A stretch of DNA of 64,000 nt from NCBI GenBank assembly GCA_028285945.1, contig JAPYNE010000028.1, positions 1 to 64,000 on the forward strand. The letters are read 5' to 3'. Below, piece after piece: positions 24,285 to 32,264 of the stretch. The stretch is from Candidatus Foliamicus numerosus. GTDB taxonomy: Bacteria; Pseudomonadota; Gammaproteobacteria; Steroidobacterales; Foliamicaceae. The translations under genes and the position numbers were made by a program. The notes under the pieces were generated by a model. The model was not told the origin of the DNA. It did not search any database and saw only the letters and a program-made list of their open reading frames with translations. How positions within the stretch are numbered: position 1 is the first letter of the stretch; every line of letters begins with the position of its first letter.

Positions 24285-25964
24285 ATGCTTGACATAAAAC
24301 CGGAACTTCAATCTCTTGTAGATCTGCTTGATAAACGCTTGTTCAAAATCCCCGACTATCAGCGTGCATATAGTTGGACATCTCGCGAGCGGCAAGAGCT
24401 ATTCGAGGATATCAATAGTATTTTCCGCAAGGGGGAGGGCGAGAGCCACTTCATGGCGACCATCGTCTGCCTACACAGAAAAAAGACCACCCTTGGGACG
24501 GACGTTTACGATGAACTCGATATCGTAGATGGTCAACAGCGATTGACGACGCTTATTTTATTGTTGAACTCCATAAAGCTCGAACTCAGAAATCGAGACA
24601 AATCCAAGCCAACGAAAGACCTTGGGTCTCTCTCCGAGTTGCTGGTTAAGCAATGTGGCGATAACCTCCTCTTGCTCCAAACAAATCACGATTCCAGCCA
24701 ATACTTTGCGAACTTCCTTCGCGACGGGAAAACAGAGCAACCGGACAAGGGAAAGACACTGGCCGACAGGGAGCTATTGGCGGCTATAAGCGATTGTAGG
24801 CAATTCGTAGAAAACTGGGCGAAGGAGCGAGACCCCTTGGGCCTGTTGGCATGCATCAAGAATCAGCTGCACTTCATTTTGCATGTGATTTCTGGTGAAA
24901 AGATTGTCTATACAGTTTTCGAAGTTCTGAACAGTCGCGGCATGGCGGTATCTTGGTTGGATCGGTTGAAGAGCATGCTCATGGGCAAGGCTTTTGAGCT
25001 ACCGGATAGTAACCATGACCAATTGATATCGGACTTGCACACCATATGGCGCCAAGTTTATGAACAGATTGGATTGCACCGGGATTTAAGCACTGAAGCC
25101 CTGCGTTTCGCCGCAACGCTCTATCAGCCCACCACTCCCTATAAGCCCTTGAGCGAAAGGAATGCCGTGGACGAGTTTCGCAAGAGGGCGGATAACGCGA
25201 AAAGCATAAGGGATGCCGCTAGTTGGCTCCTCAATGTCACAAAGGCATCCGGCAAAGTCATTTCAAGTCCCCGCCAGAATGCAGTAACGCGAATATCACA
25301 GGCGCGCCTATTGGCAGTTGCGATTCACATGAGAGACGACATAGAAGAATCTGACCGAGAAGGACTACTGAAAAGATGGGAAAAAGTGACATTCCGAATA
25401 TACGGCATGATGGGTAATGATGCACGGAAACGAGTGGGAAACTACGTGAGTCTGGCTTGGAAAGTTGTGCAGGAGAGGTTATCAGTAGACGAAATTCATT
25501 CTGGAATACAGCGTATCGGCAACGAATTTCCAATTGAAGACGCGATTCAGAAACTCCGCGATGCCAACTGCTACGAAGGATGGGGGAATGAACTCAGGTA
25601 CTTCATGTTCCGATATGAAGAACACTTGGCGCAGGAAGCGGGACAGAAATTCCAAAACGAACAGTGGGAGCGCATATGGGAGAAAAGCGCTTCGGATTCC
25701 ATTGAGCACATCAATCCCCGGAGCACTGCTCCCGATGACATCAAGCACATCCTCGGCAATCTGATGATCTTGCCGCCGAATCTGAATTCACAATTACAAG
25801 ACAAGACGCCCAGAGAAAAGCGATCGGCATACCGAAAGACGGGACTACTCACTGCACTTGAGGTAGCTTCCACTCTAGAGTCCAAACCTCGATGGCCGAA
25901 GAGATCGGTGCGGAATCGTGAAGAAAAACTCTTGAAATGGGCGGGCCGCGAGTGGGCAGATTGA
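24285..25964 (+). CDS. GmrSD-like DUF262/DUF1524 protein (type IV restriction / anti-phage nuclease family)
   Basis: A 559-aa fusion. The N-terminal DUF262 (ParB-like nucleotide hydrolase) has FKIPDYQRAYSW and the signature IVDGQQRLTTL (D82-T89). The C-terminal DUF1524 HNH-type nuclease has SIEHINPRS (H475), followed by LGNLMILPPNLNSQLQDK. In GmrSD these two halves cleave glucosylated hydroxymethylcytosine DNA in an NTP-dependent way. ATG 24285 has AGGA seven bases upstream and is preferred over ATG 24273. Base composition is clearly more AT-rich than the flanking thiamine genes, so horizontal acquisition is likely. Which modification it recognises is unknown. Confidence 0.88.
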   Translation: MLDIKPELQSLVDLLDKRLFKIPDYQRAYSWTSRERQELFEDINSIFRKGEGESHFMATIVCLHRKKTTLGTDVYDELDIVDGQQRLTTLILLLNSIKLELRNRDKSKPTKDLGSLSELLVKQCGDNLLLLQTNHDSSQYFANFLRDGKTEQPDKGKTLADRELLAAISDCRQFVENWAKERDPLGLLACIKNQLHFILHVISGEKIVYTVFEVLNSRGMAVSWLDRLKSMLMGKAFELPDSNHDQLISDLHTIWRQVYEQIGLHRDLSTEALRFAATLYQPTTPYKPLSERNAVDEFRKRADNAKSIRDAASWLLNVTKASGKVISSPRQNAVTRISQARLLAVAIHMRDDIEESDREGLLKRWEKVTFRIYGMMGNDARKRVGNYVSLAWKVVQERLSVDEIHSGIQRIGNEFPIEDAIQKLRDANCYEGWGNELRYFMFRYEEHLAQEAGQKFQNEQWERIWEKSASDSIEHINPRSTAPDDIKHILGNLMILPPNLNSQLQDKTPREKRSAYRKTGLLTALEVASTLESKPRWPKRSVRNREEKLLKWAGREWAD

Positions 25965-26006
25965 TTAAGCGGCTCCGACGGATTCACTCATGGCGGCAAA
26001 GGGCAC

Positions 26007-26195
26007 TCAAGACCAGAGGGACGCAATCGGGGCAGCGGCGAATTGGTTGCCGAAAGGGATGGTTTGCTCGTGGTCGCAAAGGATCAGGCCCATTACGAAT
26101 TGGTCGCCACTGGCGGCTGCCAGCCGGCGCAATCCGGAAAAGTCGCTCCGGCTAACGGTTGCCGAAGATAAAGCGTCCTGGCCGCGGGTCCGCAT
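26007..26195 (-). pseudogene. C-terminal remnant of a DUF4143/COG1373 ATPase
   Basis: The minus strand reads VSRSDFSGLRRLAAASGDQF, then VMGLILCDHEQTIPFGNQFA and PIASLWS before the stop at 26007-26009. This is the standard C-terminus of DUF4143-type AAA ATPases (..DF.GL..LA...G..F..G..LY.G....PFG......P.SALW). Nothing upstream on this strand belongs to the gene, so only about 50 codons survive. A related, apparently intact family member runs off the right edge of the window. Confidence 0.65.
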
Positions 26196-26235
26196 CCAAT
26201 GTCTTGCGTTTCATTCCGTGATCAATAATTCATCC

Positions 26236-26272
26236 TTCGTCCAATTGAAAGAAAAATTTCGTCCAATTGAAA
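26236..26272 (+). repeat. Two direct copies of TTCGTCCAATTGAAA
   Basis: The 15-mer TTCGTCCAATTGAAA occurs at 26236-26250 and again at 26258-26272, a 22-nt period (about two helical turns), inside a short AT-rich patch of the debris region between the GmrSD-like gene and the thiamine genes. It could be an operator or promoter remnant. No intact gene uses it obviously. Confidence 0.6.
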
Positions 26273-26324
26273 CTTTAGTGGCAACAGGCCTTACCCAGGT
26301 GTGTGCAGGTGTTCCCGCGGAAAC

Positions 26325-26370
26325 GTGCGGAAAACTCCTGAAATGGGCGGCTTGCAGGTGGGCGGGCTGA
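26325..26370 (+). pseudogene. Second, decayed copy of the DUF1524 gene's 3' end
   Basis: Here the plus strand reads KLLKWAACRWAG and stops. The GmrSD-like gene ends KLLKWAGREWAD about 400 nt earlier. The DNA similarity starts at GTGCGGA, continues past both stop codons into AGY(G)GTTCCGAYGGA-like sequence, and then fades. It looks like the leftover of a tandem duplication or of recombination between related island ends. Confidence 0.55.
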
Positions 26371-26400
26371 TTTGACAGTTCCGATGGATGTCGCCAGAGG

Positions 26401-26670
26401 CTAGAGTTGCGGAGGCGAGGCGATGGGCAGGTCGGCGTTCAGGTACTTGGCCACGAGCACCACGCAGTCGCCGGAGTTCATGACTGCCTTCATGCAGGCG
26501 TCCACGGCGTGCTGAACATCCTCCATCTCGCCGCGAAGCTGGGTGCTCATCTGATTGGTGAGCACCTCGATTCCGGGCTGCCCGCGCAACTCGCGGATAA
26601 ACCCGGTGATGCGCTCGATCGGCTCGTCGCTGGCCAAGGGGTAGAGGCTGAGCTCGGCGGTGATTCGCAT
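26401..26670 (-). CDS. Thiamine-binding protein, MTH1187/YkoF-like
   Basis: An 89-aa single-domain protein of the PF01910 (MTH1187/YkoF) type. It begins MRITAELSLYPLASDEPIER and has GIEVLTNQMSTQLRGEMEDV and SGDCVVLVAKYLN, the expected ferredoxin-like fold pattern. YkoF binds thiamine. ATG 26670 has GAGGAAC eight bases upstream and follows the TonB receptor stop by 10 nt, so it is in the riboswitch-controlled transcript. This supports thiamine as the receptor's ligand. The region downstream is the debris that separates it from the permease and kinase. Confidence 0.8.
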   Translation of the reverse strand: MRITAELSLYPLASDEPIERITGFIRELRGQPGIEVLTNQMSTQLRGEMEDVQHAVDACMKAVMNSGDCVVLVAKYLNADLPIASPPQL

Positions 26671-26680
26671 GGTTCGTTCC

Positions 26681-28894
26681 TCAAAAAATGCGGCGTATCG
26701 TAACGCCGAAGTGACGCGGGTCGCCCTGCTGGCGGAACTCCTGCTCCGGCCAGTCGGGCGGCACATTGGCGAAGAAAAAACCCCGCACCGCGTAGTATTC
26801 GTCGAGCAGGTTGCGCGCCCAGGCGAACGCCTCCCAGCCATTCCAGGCCCGTCCGGCGCGCAGGTTCAACAGCGTGTGCGCCGACGACTTGCGGTCGTGG
26901 CTGTTGGAAAAATAGAAGCCGTCCTTGCCGGTGAGTTCGCCGGCGACGAACCAGCCCTGCGGATGGCGCCATAGCGCGCCGAGTGCATAGCCGTAGCCCG
27001 GCGCGTGAGGCTGCTCGCGGCCCTCAAGTTCCGGCCGGCCCGGATTGCGGGTGATTTCCGTGTCCAGAAAGCCGAGCGCCGCGCTCATGCGCCACGCCTC
27101 GCCAAGCCAGTAATCCATGGCCAACTCGATGCCCCGATTAACTCCGCGCCCAACGTTCCGGGTAAAGAAAAGGAAGGTGTTCGGGTCCTGCGGGTCCACC
27201 TGCACGTTCGTTTCCACCTGCACTTCCGCACGCCGCGAATGGAACACGGCCAGTTCGCCGCGCAGCCGTCCGTCCAGCCACAGGCCCTTGGCGCCAATCT
27301 CATAGTTCCAGAGGTATTCCGGCTCGTACACCAGTTCGCCGCTGGCCAGCCCCTGGCCTCCCTGGCCCAAATTGAACCCGCCGGCCTTGTAGCCGCGCGC
27401 AATCCGCGCATAAACGCTCGCATCCTTGCCGAAGGGCCGCGAAACGCTCAGGTGCCCGCCCAGCATGCCGTCCGTCGGCGAGAATCGCTCGCCGTTCGAG
27501 TCGGCGTAGTTGGCATCGCGCTGTTCATAACGCAGGCCCGCCGCGACCTGCCATTGGTCCGCGAACGCATGCGACAGCTCGCCGAACAACGCCAAGCTTT
27601 GAGCATCGTAGCCGGAATCGAACCGGTCCTCGCTGGGGTCGGGCGCATGGCCCGGCTCGGCGTACAGGCCCGTGTCAAGGCGGTCATTGTCTTCGTCGAG
27701 ATTCAGGAACCAAACACCCAGCACATAGCCTGTTGCGCCGTCCTCCGGCGATAGCAGGCGCAGCTCCTGGCTGAAGCCGCTGCGCTCTCGCAAGGTGCGA
27801 GAGGTGTAGTCGTAGCGAATTTCAAGGTCGGCGATCTGCGACCAGTAGCCGTCTTCACCCCAGTCCGCGTCGTAGCTGTACTCGATATCCGAATTCGCCG
27901 CGCCGGTGATGCTTACAAGGCTGTGGCCGCCGGGGAATGCGTAGTCCGCCCGCAAAGAGGCGCCCGTGGAGGTTTGCGAATCGCGCCCCGGCCGGTCCGA
28001 CCAGGTGGTCAGTTCGTTGTCGATCGACCATCCATCGTAGCCGTTGCCCAGGTCGATATGCAGCAGCGCTAGGCGCAGCGCCAGCTCCGGCGAAGGCTGG
28101 TAGTTGAGCTTGGCCCTGAGGCTCAACTCGTCGCGCGCATTGGTGTCGTTCCGATCCAGCGTGGCATTGCGCCGGAAACCGTTGGCTCGGTACTGATGCG
28201 CCGAAAAACGCCCTGCGGCCCAAGGACCCAGCGGCCCGCTCAACGCCAGTCCCGCAGCCCGCATGTCGTCATTGCCCAAGGAAATCTCGGCCTCGGCCTC
28301 CCGCTCCCGGGACGGCTCCCGCGAGCGTGCGTAAATCAGGCCCGCCAGCGCGTTGGCGCCGTAGCGCGTGCCTTGCGGCCCGCGCAAGATCTCCACGCTG
28401 TCCAAATCGAAACGCGTGGCCACGCCGCCGATCGCCGAGAAATCGATATCATCGAGAAGAAAGCCCACCGAAGGATTAGGCGCGCCCTCGTACTGGGAAC
28501 GCTCGCCGATGCCGCGCACTTGGAAATAGCGGGCTCGCGACGAGCCGCCGGACCAGTGCAGATTGGGCGCAAGCTGAACCAGCTCCTCGAAATGCTGCGC
28601 TCCGGAGCGGCGTATGGTTTGCGCCTCCAGCACCGTCACGCTCGACGGCAGATCAAGGCTCCGCACTTCTTTCAGCGATGCCGTAACCACCACCTCCTCC
28701 AGCGCTTCAACAGGCGGAACGCCTGCGGAAATGCGCCCGCTGGGAGGCGGCGTATCCGCGTCGGCCGCTTGTTGCGGCGAATTGCCTCTTGGCTCGCTGG
28801 CTGAGATGCCGCCCCCCCAAGCCGGCGTAAGCGCATGCGCGGCCCAAAGCGCGATTGCCGTGAGAGTGAAGAGTGCGTGAATGGATTGCCGCAT
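26681..28894 (-). CDS. TonB-dependent outer-membrane receptor, probably for thiamine
   Basis: A 737-aa receptor with a signal peptide (MRQSIHALFTLTAIALWAAH). The plug domain has EVVVTASLKEVRSLDLPSSV, YFQVRGIGERSQYEGAPNPS and VEILRGPQGTRYGANALAGL. A 22-strand-type barrel with repeated aromatic/acidic turns ends in a terminal phenylalanine (GVTIRRIF). Its leader is a TPP riboswitch and the next gene encodes a thiamine-binding protein, so thiamine or a thiamine precursor is the likely ligand. ATG 28894 lies immediately after the riboswitch; the longer open frame would run into the aptamer and was rejected. Confidence 0.92.
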   Translation of the reverse strand: MRQSIHALFTLTAIALWAAHALTPAWGGGISASEPRGNSPQQAADADTPPPSGRISAGVPPVEALEEVVVTASLKEVRSLDLPSSVTVLEAQTIRRSGAQHFEELVQLAPNLHWSGGSSRARYFQVRGIGERSQYEGAPNPSVGFLLDDIDFSAIGGVATRFDLDSVEILRGPQGTRYGANALAGLIYARSREPSREREAEAEISLGNDDMRAAGLALSGPLGPWAAGRFSAHQYRANGFRRNATLDRNDTNARDELSLRAKLNYQPSPELALRLALLHIDLGNGYDGWSIDNELTTWSDRPGRDSQTSTGASLRADYAFPGGHSLVSITGAANSDIEYSYDADWGEDGYWSQIADLEIRYDYTSRTLRERSGFSQELRLLSPEDGATGYVLGVWFLNLDEDNDRLDTGLYAEPGHAPDPSEDRFDSGYDAQSLALFGELSHAFADQWQVAAGLRYEQRDANYADSNGERFSPTDGMLGGHLSVSRPFGKDASVYARIARGYKAGGFNLGQGGQGLASGELVYEPEYLWNYEIGAKGLWLDGRLRGELAVFHSRRAEVQVETNVQVDPQDPNTFLFFTRNVGRGVNRGIELAMDYWLGEAWRMSAALGFLDTEITRNPGRPELEGREQPHAPGYGYALGALWRHPQGWFVAGELTGKDGFYFSNSHDRKSSAHTLLNLRAGRAWNGWEAFAWARNLLDEYYAVRGFFFANVPPDWPEQEFRQQGDPRHFGVTIRRIF

Positions 28895-28895
28895 A

Positions 28896-28997
28896 CCTCG
28901 TTCCTCCGCCGGTGCTAACCGGATCAGGTTCAAGGGGTTCCCTTGTCGGAAAGGGTCTCAGGCTGAAGCGCCGCCCCCCGGGTGGATTGCTAGTATA
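28896..28997 (-). promoter_or_regulatory. TPP riboswitch (THI element) with upstream -10 box
   Basis: Read on the minus strand the leader has GGCTGAGACCC-like CCTGAGACCCTTTCC, then CCCCTTGAACCTGATCCGGT, TAGCACCGGCGGAGGAACG. These are the conserved THI-box blocks (CUGAGA, ACC..UUGAACCUGAUC.GGUUAG.AC..GCG.AGG.A) in the right order. The final block GCGGAGGAACGAGGT doubles as the Shine-Dalgarno of the TonB receptor start at 28894, so TPP binding would block translation directly. A TATACT -10 box is at 28992-28997. The element proper is about 28896-28988. Confidence 0.95.
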
Positions 28998-29119
28998 AGG
29001 CCATCCGGACCTTTCCTTTGCGCGCCCGCCGCGCATGGCGGCGGAAAGCATGTATGATTGGGGCTTGAAGGAGCAGCCACGCTGCGGTTGCTCCATGGAA
29101 TTCGTAAAGGAGAACGAAA

Positions 29120-29632
29120 ATGACTCAGGCAGCAATGGAAACACTCCCGTCGGCGCGGGACTATCAGGAAGCGGGATTTCGTGCGGAGCAGGCCGAAATT
29201 CTTGGGCGAAGCATGACCCAAATCGATGCCATCCACTCCAAGGTGTTCGACGAATTGGCGCAGCTTCGGATGTTTGTCGAGGACAACATGCCGACCCGCA
29301 AGGAAATTGCGCGGCTGGTCGCCAAGGACGATCTCCGGGATATGCTCAAGGGCTTCGCGACCAAAGATGACATCAAGAATTTTGCTACGAAAGACGAAAT
29401 CCGGGATATGCTCAAGAACTTCGTGACGAAGGACGACATCAAGGACTTCATGACGAAGGACGACATCAAAGACTTCGCTACGAAAGACGACATCAAGGGT
29501 TTCGTAACCAGTTCGCAGATGGCGCTGGAGTTCAAGCAGTTGTATCGCCTGCTGTTTGTGGGAATGATGGGCATTTGCGGACTCATCCTCGCGCTCGTCC
29601 CGATCATGCTGGCCTTGCACTTGGCGGGCTAG
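29120..29632 (+). CDS. Repeat coiled-coil protein with C-terminal membrane anchor
   Basis: A 170-aa protein with an AAAGGAGAACGAAA leader before ATG 29120. Residues about 60-130 are nearly exact nonapeptide repeats of the type F-[AVM]-T-K-D-D-I-K-[DNG], interrupted by EIRDMLKN-type units. The last 30 residues are one hydrophobic segment (LLFVGMMGICGLILALVPIM), giving a tail-anchored, highly charged coiled coil with the repeats on one side of the membrane. The layout resembles DUF1640-like proteins, but I cannot name the family. It stands alone between the divergent TPP leader and the amidohydrolase gene. Confidence 0.75.
   Translation: MTQAAMETLPSARDYQEAGFRAEQAEILGRSMTQIDAIHSKVFDELAQLRMFVEDNMPTRKEIARLVAKDDLRDMLKGFATKDDIKNFATKDEIRDMLKNFVTKDDIKDFMTKDDIKDFATKDDIKGFVTSSQMALEFKQLYRLLFVGMMGICGLILALVPIMLALHLAG
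29354..29508 (+). repeat. 27-nt tandem coding repeats (nonapeptide FATKDDIKx)
   Basis: About five in-frame copies of a 27-nt unit (TTCGCTACGAAAGACGACAT and relatives) encode FATKDDIKN, FVTKDDIKD, FMTKDDIKD and FATKDDIKG within the 29120-29632 gene. Synonymous differences are few between neighbouring units, which points to recent expansion by slippage or unequal exchange. Confidence 0.85.
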
Positions 29633-29699
29633 CCCCTGCCGGCGCCATCGCCGGCGGCGGATGGAGGATAATTGCCGCCTAGGAAAGCGGAGGCGCTGC

Positions 29700-30572
29700 A
29701 TGACCACACTTGGCCACGATTACCGGGCGATCGACGCGGTCGTCAATATCTGGACGCCGGAGGCGCTTTCGCACCGGCCCGGCTGGCAGGGTGATTTTTT
29801 CGTGGGCAAGATGAAGGCCGAAAGCCCGCTTATGGCCGGGCTTTCGCTCGAGCAGATGATCGAGCGGCTCGACGCGGCGGGCATCGAGCGGGCTTTTTTG
29901 ATCGCGCCGCGCACCGGCCAGGTGGGTCTGCCCGGCTGCTACCACCTGCCCTACGAGGTGGTGGCGCGCGCCTGCGAGCAGTATCCCGGCCGGTTCAGCG
30001 GACTGGCCGGAATCGATCCCACCGAAGGCATGGACGGCGTGCGGAAATTCGAGGATGCCGTGAAAAACATGGGCTTCATCGGCGCGCACCTCTACCCGCA
30101 CTGGTTCGAGTTGGCGCCGGACCATGCGCGCTACTATCCCTTCTACGCCAAGTGCTGCGAGTTGGACGTGCCTGTGCAGATGCAGGTGGGCCAGTCGATG
30201 ATCTACGCCGCCGACGCCCCTCGCCGCAGCGTGGGCCGTCCCATCACGCTGGACGCGGTGGCCTGCGACTTCCCGGAACTGAAGCTGATCGGCATCCATG
30301 TGGGCATTCCCTGGCACGAGGAGATGATCGCCATGTCGTGGAAGCACAGCAACGTGTTCATCGGCTGCGACGCCCACCGGCCGAAGTACTGGCCGGACAG
30401 CTTCCGCCATTACATCAATTCATTCGGCCAGGACAAGGTGATTTTCGGCACCGATTTCCCGGTGTTGGACTTCGAGCGCACCGTGGGCGACATCGACGCG
30501 CTGGAACTCCGTCCGCAGGCGCGCCGCAAGCTGATGCGCGACAACGTGCTGAAAATCTACGGCTTGGAATAA
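29700..30572 (+). CDS. Amidohydrolase-family (PF04909) metal-dependent hydrolase
   Basis: A 290-aa TIM-barrel amidohydrolase of the ACMSD/4-oxalomesaconate hydratase-like group. It has GLAGIDPTEGMDGVRKFEDA, GFIGAHLYPHWFELAPD, LKLIGIHVGIPWHEEMIAMS and FGTDFPVLDFERTVGDIDAL, giving the usual internal H and the late D ligand. The N-terminal HxH is not obvious (AIDAVVNIWTP), so the metal site is reduced as in some members. GGAGG lies seven bases before ATG 29700. Two large hairpin repeats follow the stop codon. The substrate is unknown. Confidence 0.83.
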   Translation: MTTLGHDYRAIDAVVNIWTPEALSHRPGWQGDFFVGKMKAESPLMAGLSLEQMIERLDAAGIERAFLIAPRTGQVGLPGCYHLPYEVVARACEQYPGRFSGLAGIDPTEGMDGVRKFEDAVKNMGFIGAHLYPHWFELAPDHARYYPFYAKCCELDVPVQMQVGQSMIYAADAPRRSVGRPITLDAVACDFPELKLIGIHVGIPWHEEMIAMSWKHSNVFIGCDAHRPKYWPDSFRHYINSFGQDKVIFGTDFPVLDFERTVGDIDALELRPQARRKLMRDNVLKIYGLE

Positions 30573-30596
30573 TCCGCGACGCGCTGGTGCGCGTGC

Positions 30597-30709
30597 CCGC
30601 CTGTTGCGTATGCCCCTGTTGAGTGGAGCGTCTGGGGCAGGATGCCCCAGCCGAGCCTCATGGATGGGTTCATGCGTCTCCACTCAACAGGGGCATACGC
30701 AACAGGCGG
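30597..30709 (+). repeat. Large hairpin repeat R2 (32-bp perfect arms)
   Basis: Arms 30597-30628 and 30678-30709 are a perfect 32-bp inverted repeat. The 49-nt loop (30629-30677) starts CGTCTGGGGCAGGATGCCCC and ends GGATGGGTTCATGCGT. It includes an inner hairpin CTGGGGC-AGGAT-GCCCCAG. The loop is homologous to those of R1 and R3 but the arm sequence is unrelated to theirs. It begins 24 nt after the amidohydrolase stop, between convergent genes. Confidence 0.92.
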
Positions 30710-30747
30710 CCGTCTTACTCGTCTCTTTGGCAGGACCGCGATGTAGA

Positions 30748-30857
30748 GGCCTTTGCGCTTCCCCCTCCTGTATGGAGCGTCGGCGGCAGGACAGCCGCCG
30801 CCGAGCCCCAAGGATGGGTTCATGCGTCTCCATGCAGGAGGGGGAAGCGCAAAGGCC
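30748..30857 (+). repeat. Large hairpin repeat R3 (30-bp arms, one mismatch)
   Basis: Arms 30748-30777 and 30828-30857 are inverted copies over 30 bp with a single T/C difference. The 50-nt loop (30778-30827) starts CGTCGGCGGCAGGACAGCCG and ends GGATGGGTTCATGCGT. It contains an inner hairpin CGGCGGC-AGGACA-GCCGCCG. It lies 38 nt downstream of R2 in the same orientation, upstream of the folC stop. The arms differ from those of R1, R2 and R4. Confidence 0.92.
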
Positions 30858-30905
30858 GAAGGGCTGGCCGGCAAGCCATGCGGCGGAACCGCACGATATG
30901 CGAGG

Positions 30906-32264
30906 CTATGCGCGCCTAAGAAGCCAATCGCGCGCCGGGCCGGCGGTATTGAACGATCCCGTCACCACCACCCGGCAACCCGCCGACGCCAACTCGGCGG
31001 CCTGTCCGCAGGCTTCCGCCACCGATTCGCAATGCCGCAGCCCCGTATGCAGGCGTCGCCGCACAATCCCGGCCAGTTCGTCAGGTGAACGCGCCTTCGG
31101 CGAATCCGCCCGCGTCACGATCACCTGGTCGTCCGCGTTCAGCGGCAAGGCGTTGATGAATCCGGCCGCATCCTTGTCGCTGTGCATGCCCAGCACCCAT
31201 ATTGCCGGGCGCGGCGGCAAGGCCTTGAGGCTTTTCGCCAAACAGGCGCCGGCATCCGGGTTGTGCGCCACGTCCAGCACCCATTCCGCGCCCGCGCACT
31301 GCATGCGCTCGAACCGCCCCGGCAGTCGGCCGGCCTTAAGGATCGCGGAATAGTCGCTGCCGTCGGGCACCCATTCAGGATTGAGGGTTTCCAGAACCGC
31401 AAACGCCAGGCTGGCATTGGGCAGTTCCGCCGCGTTGGCGGGGTCGGCAACCGCCAGGCCGCCGCGGCGGAGGGTCCGGCCGCGCCAGTCCCAGCGCCCG
31501 CCGCGCCGGTCGAAGCCGAAATCAACGCCTGCTTGGTAAAGCGGCGCCTCAAGTTCCGCCGCGCGCGCGGCGATCGGCTGAGGCGCGGCGCCCGCTCCGT
31601 AGAATACCGGGCGGGCGGCGCGAAGGATTCCTGCCTTCTCGGCCGCCACCGAATCCAGCGTGTCGCCGAGCCAGTCCTGGTGGTCCATGGCGATGCGCGT
31701 AATCACGCTCACGTCCGGGTCGATCGCGTTAACCGCGTCCAGCCGGCCGCCCAAGCCCACTTCCAGCACCCAGGCATCGCAGCGTGACCGGCTGAACAGG
31801 CTGAAGGCCGCCAGCGTGACGAACTCGAACTCGGTGAGCCGAATATCGCCGCGCGCCGCCTCCACGCGCTCGAACTCGCGGCTTAAGCCGTCGGAATCGG
31901 CGTAAGCGCTGCCAATCTGCACCCGCTCCCCGAAATCCTGCAGGTACGGCGAAAGATACAGCGCCGTCCGCAGCCCGCCCCGCAAACGCAGCGCCGCGTC
32001 GATCAGCCCCGCCGTGCTGCCCTTGCCGTTGGTTCCTGCCACGGTCACTACACGACCTAGCGGCGGCTTCAGGTCCAATTTGCCGACGACTGCCGCGATC
32101 CGCTCAAGCCCCAGATCGATCTCGCGCGGATGCAGACGGGCCACATGGCGCAACCACTCATCCAGACGCTTGGGCCGTGCGCTCTGCGGCCTGCCTGCCG
32201 AGCCTATGTCCGGTGTCGGATTCAAGGCCACGGCACGTCCATTCCGGGCCTGAGGCGGAAACAT
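30906..32264 (-). CDS. folC: Bifunctional folylpolyglutamate synthase/dihydrofolate synthase
   Basis: ATP-dependent addition of glutamate to dihydropteroate and folates; a Mur-ligase-type enzyme. It is 452 aa. The P-loop is VTVAGTNGKGSTAGLIDAAL. It continues with YLSPYLQDFGERVQIG, EVGLGGRLDAVNAIDPDVSV, ITRIAMDHQDWLGDTLDSVA, EKAGILR and LDVAHNPDAG, all FolC landmarks. ATG 32264 overlaps the upstream gene by 43 nt; GTG 32231, with a smaller overlap, is an alternative start. The upstream neighbours are two small membrane proteins in the same transcription unit rather than accD or dedD. Confidence 0.93.
   Translation of the reverse strand: MFPPQARNGRAVALNPTPDIGSAGRPQSARPKRLDEWLRHVARLHPREIDLGLERIAAVVGKLDLKPPLGRVVTVAGTNGKGSTAGLIDAALRLRGGLRTALYLSPYLQDFGERVQIGSAYADSDGLSREFERVEAARGDIRLTEFEFVTLAAFSLFSRSRCDAWVLEVGLGGRLDAVNAIDPDVSVITRIAMDHQDWLGDTLDSVAAEKAGILRAARPVFYGAGAAPQPIAARAAELEAPLYQAGVDFGFDRRGGRWDWRGRTLRRGGLAVADPANAAELPNASLAFAVLETLNPEWVPDGSDYSAILKAGRLPGRFERMQCAGAEWVLDVAHNPDAGACLAKSLKALPPRPAIWVLGMHSDKDAAGFINALPLNADDQVIVTRADSPKARSPDELAGIVRRRLHTGLRHCESVAEACGQAAELASAGCRVVVTGSFNTAGPARDWLLRRA

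Noticed and set aside
27605..27635. tRNA-like T-loop sequence (ATCGAACCGG)
   Set aside because: It lies inside the TonB receptor coding sequence, with no acceptor stem, D-loop or anticodon arm around it.
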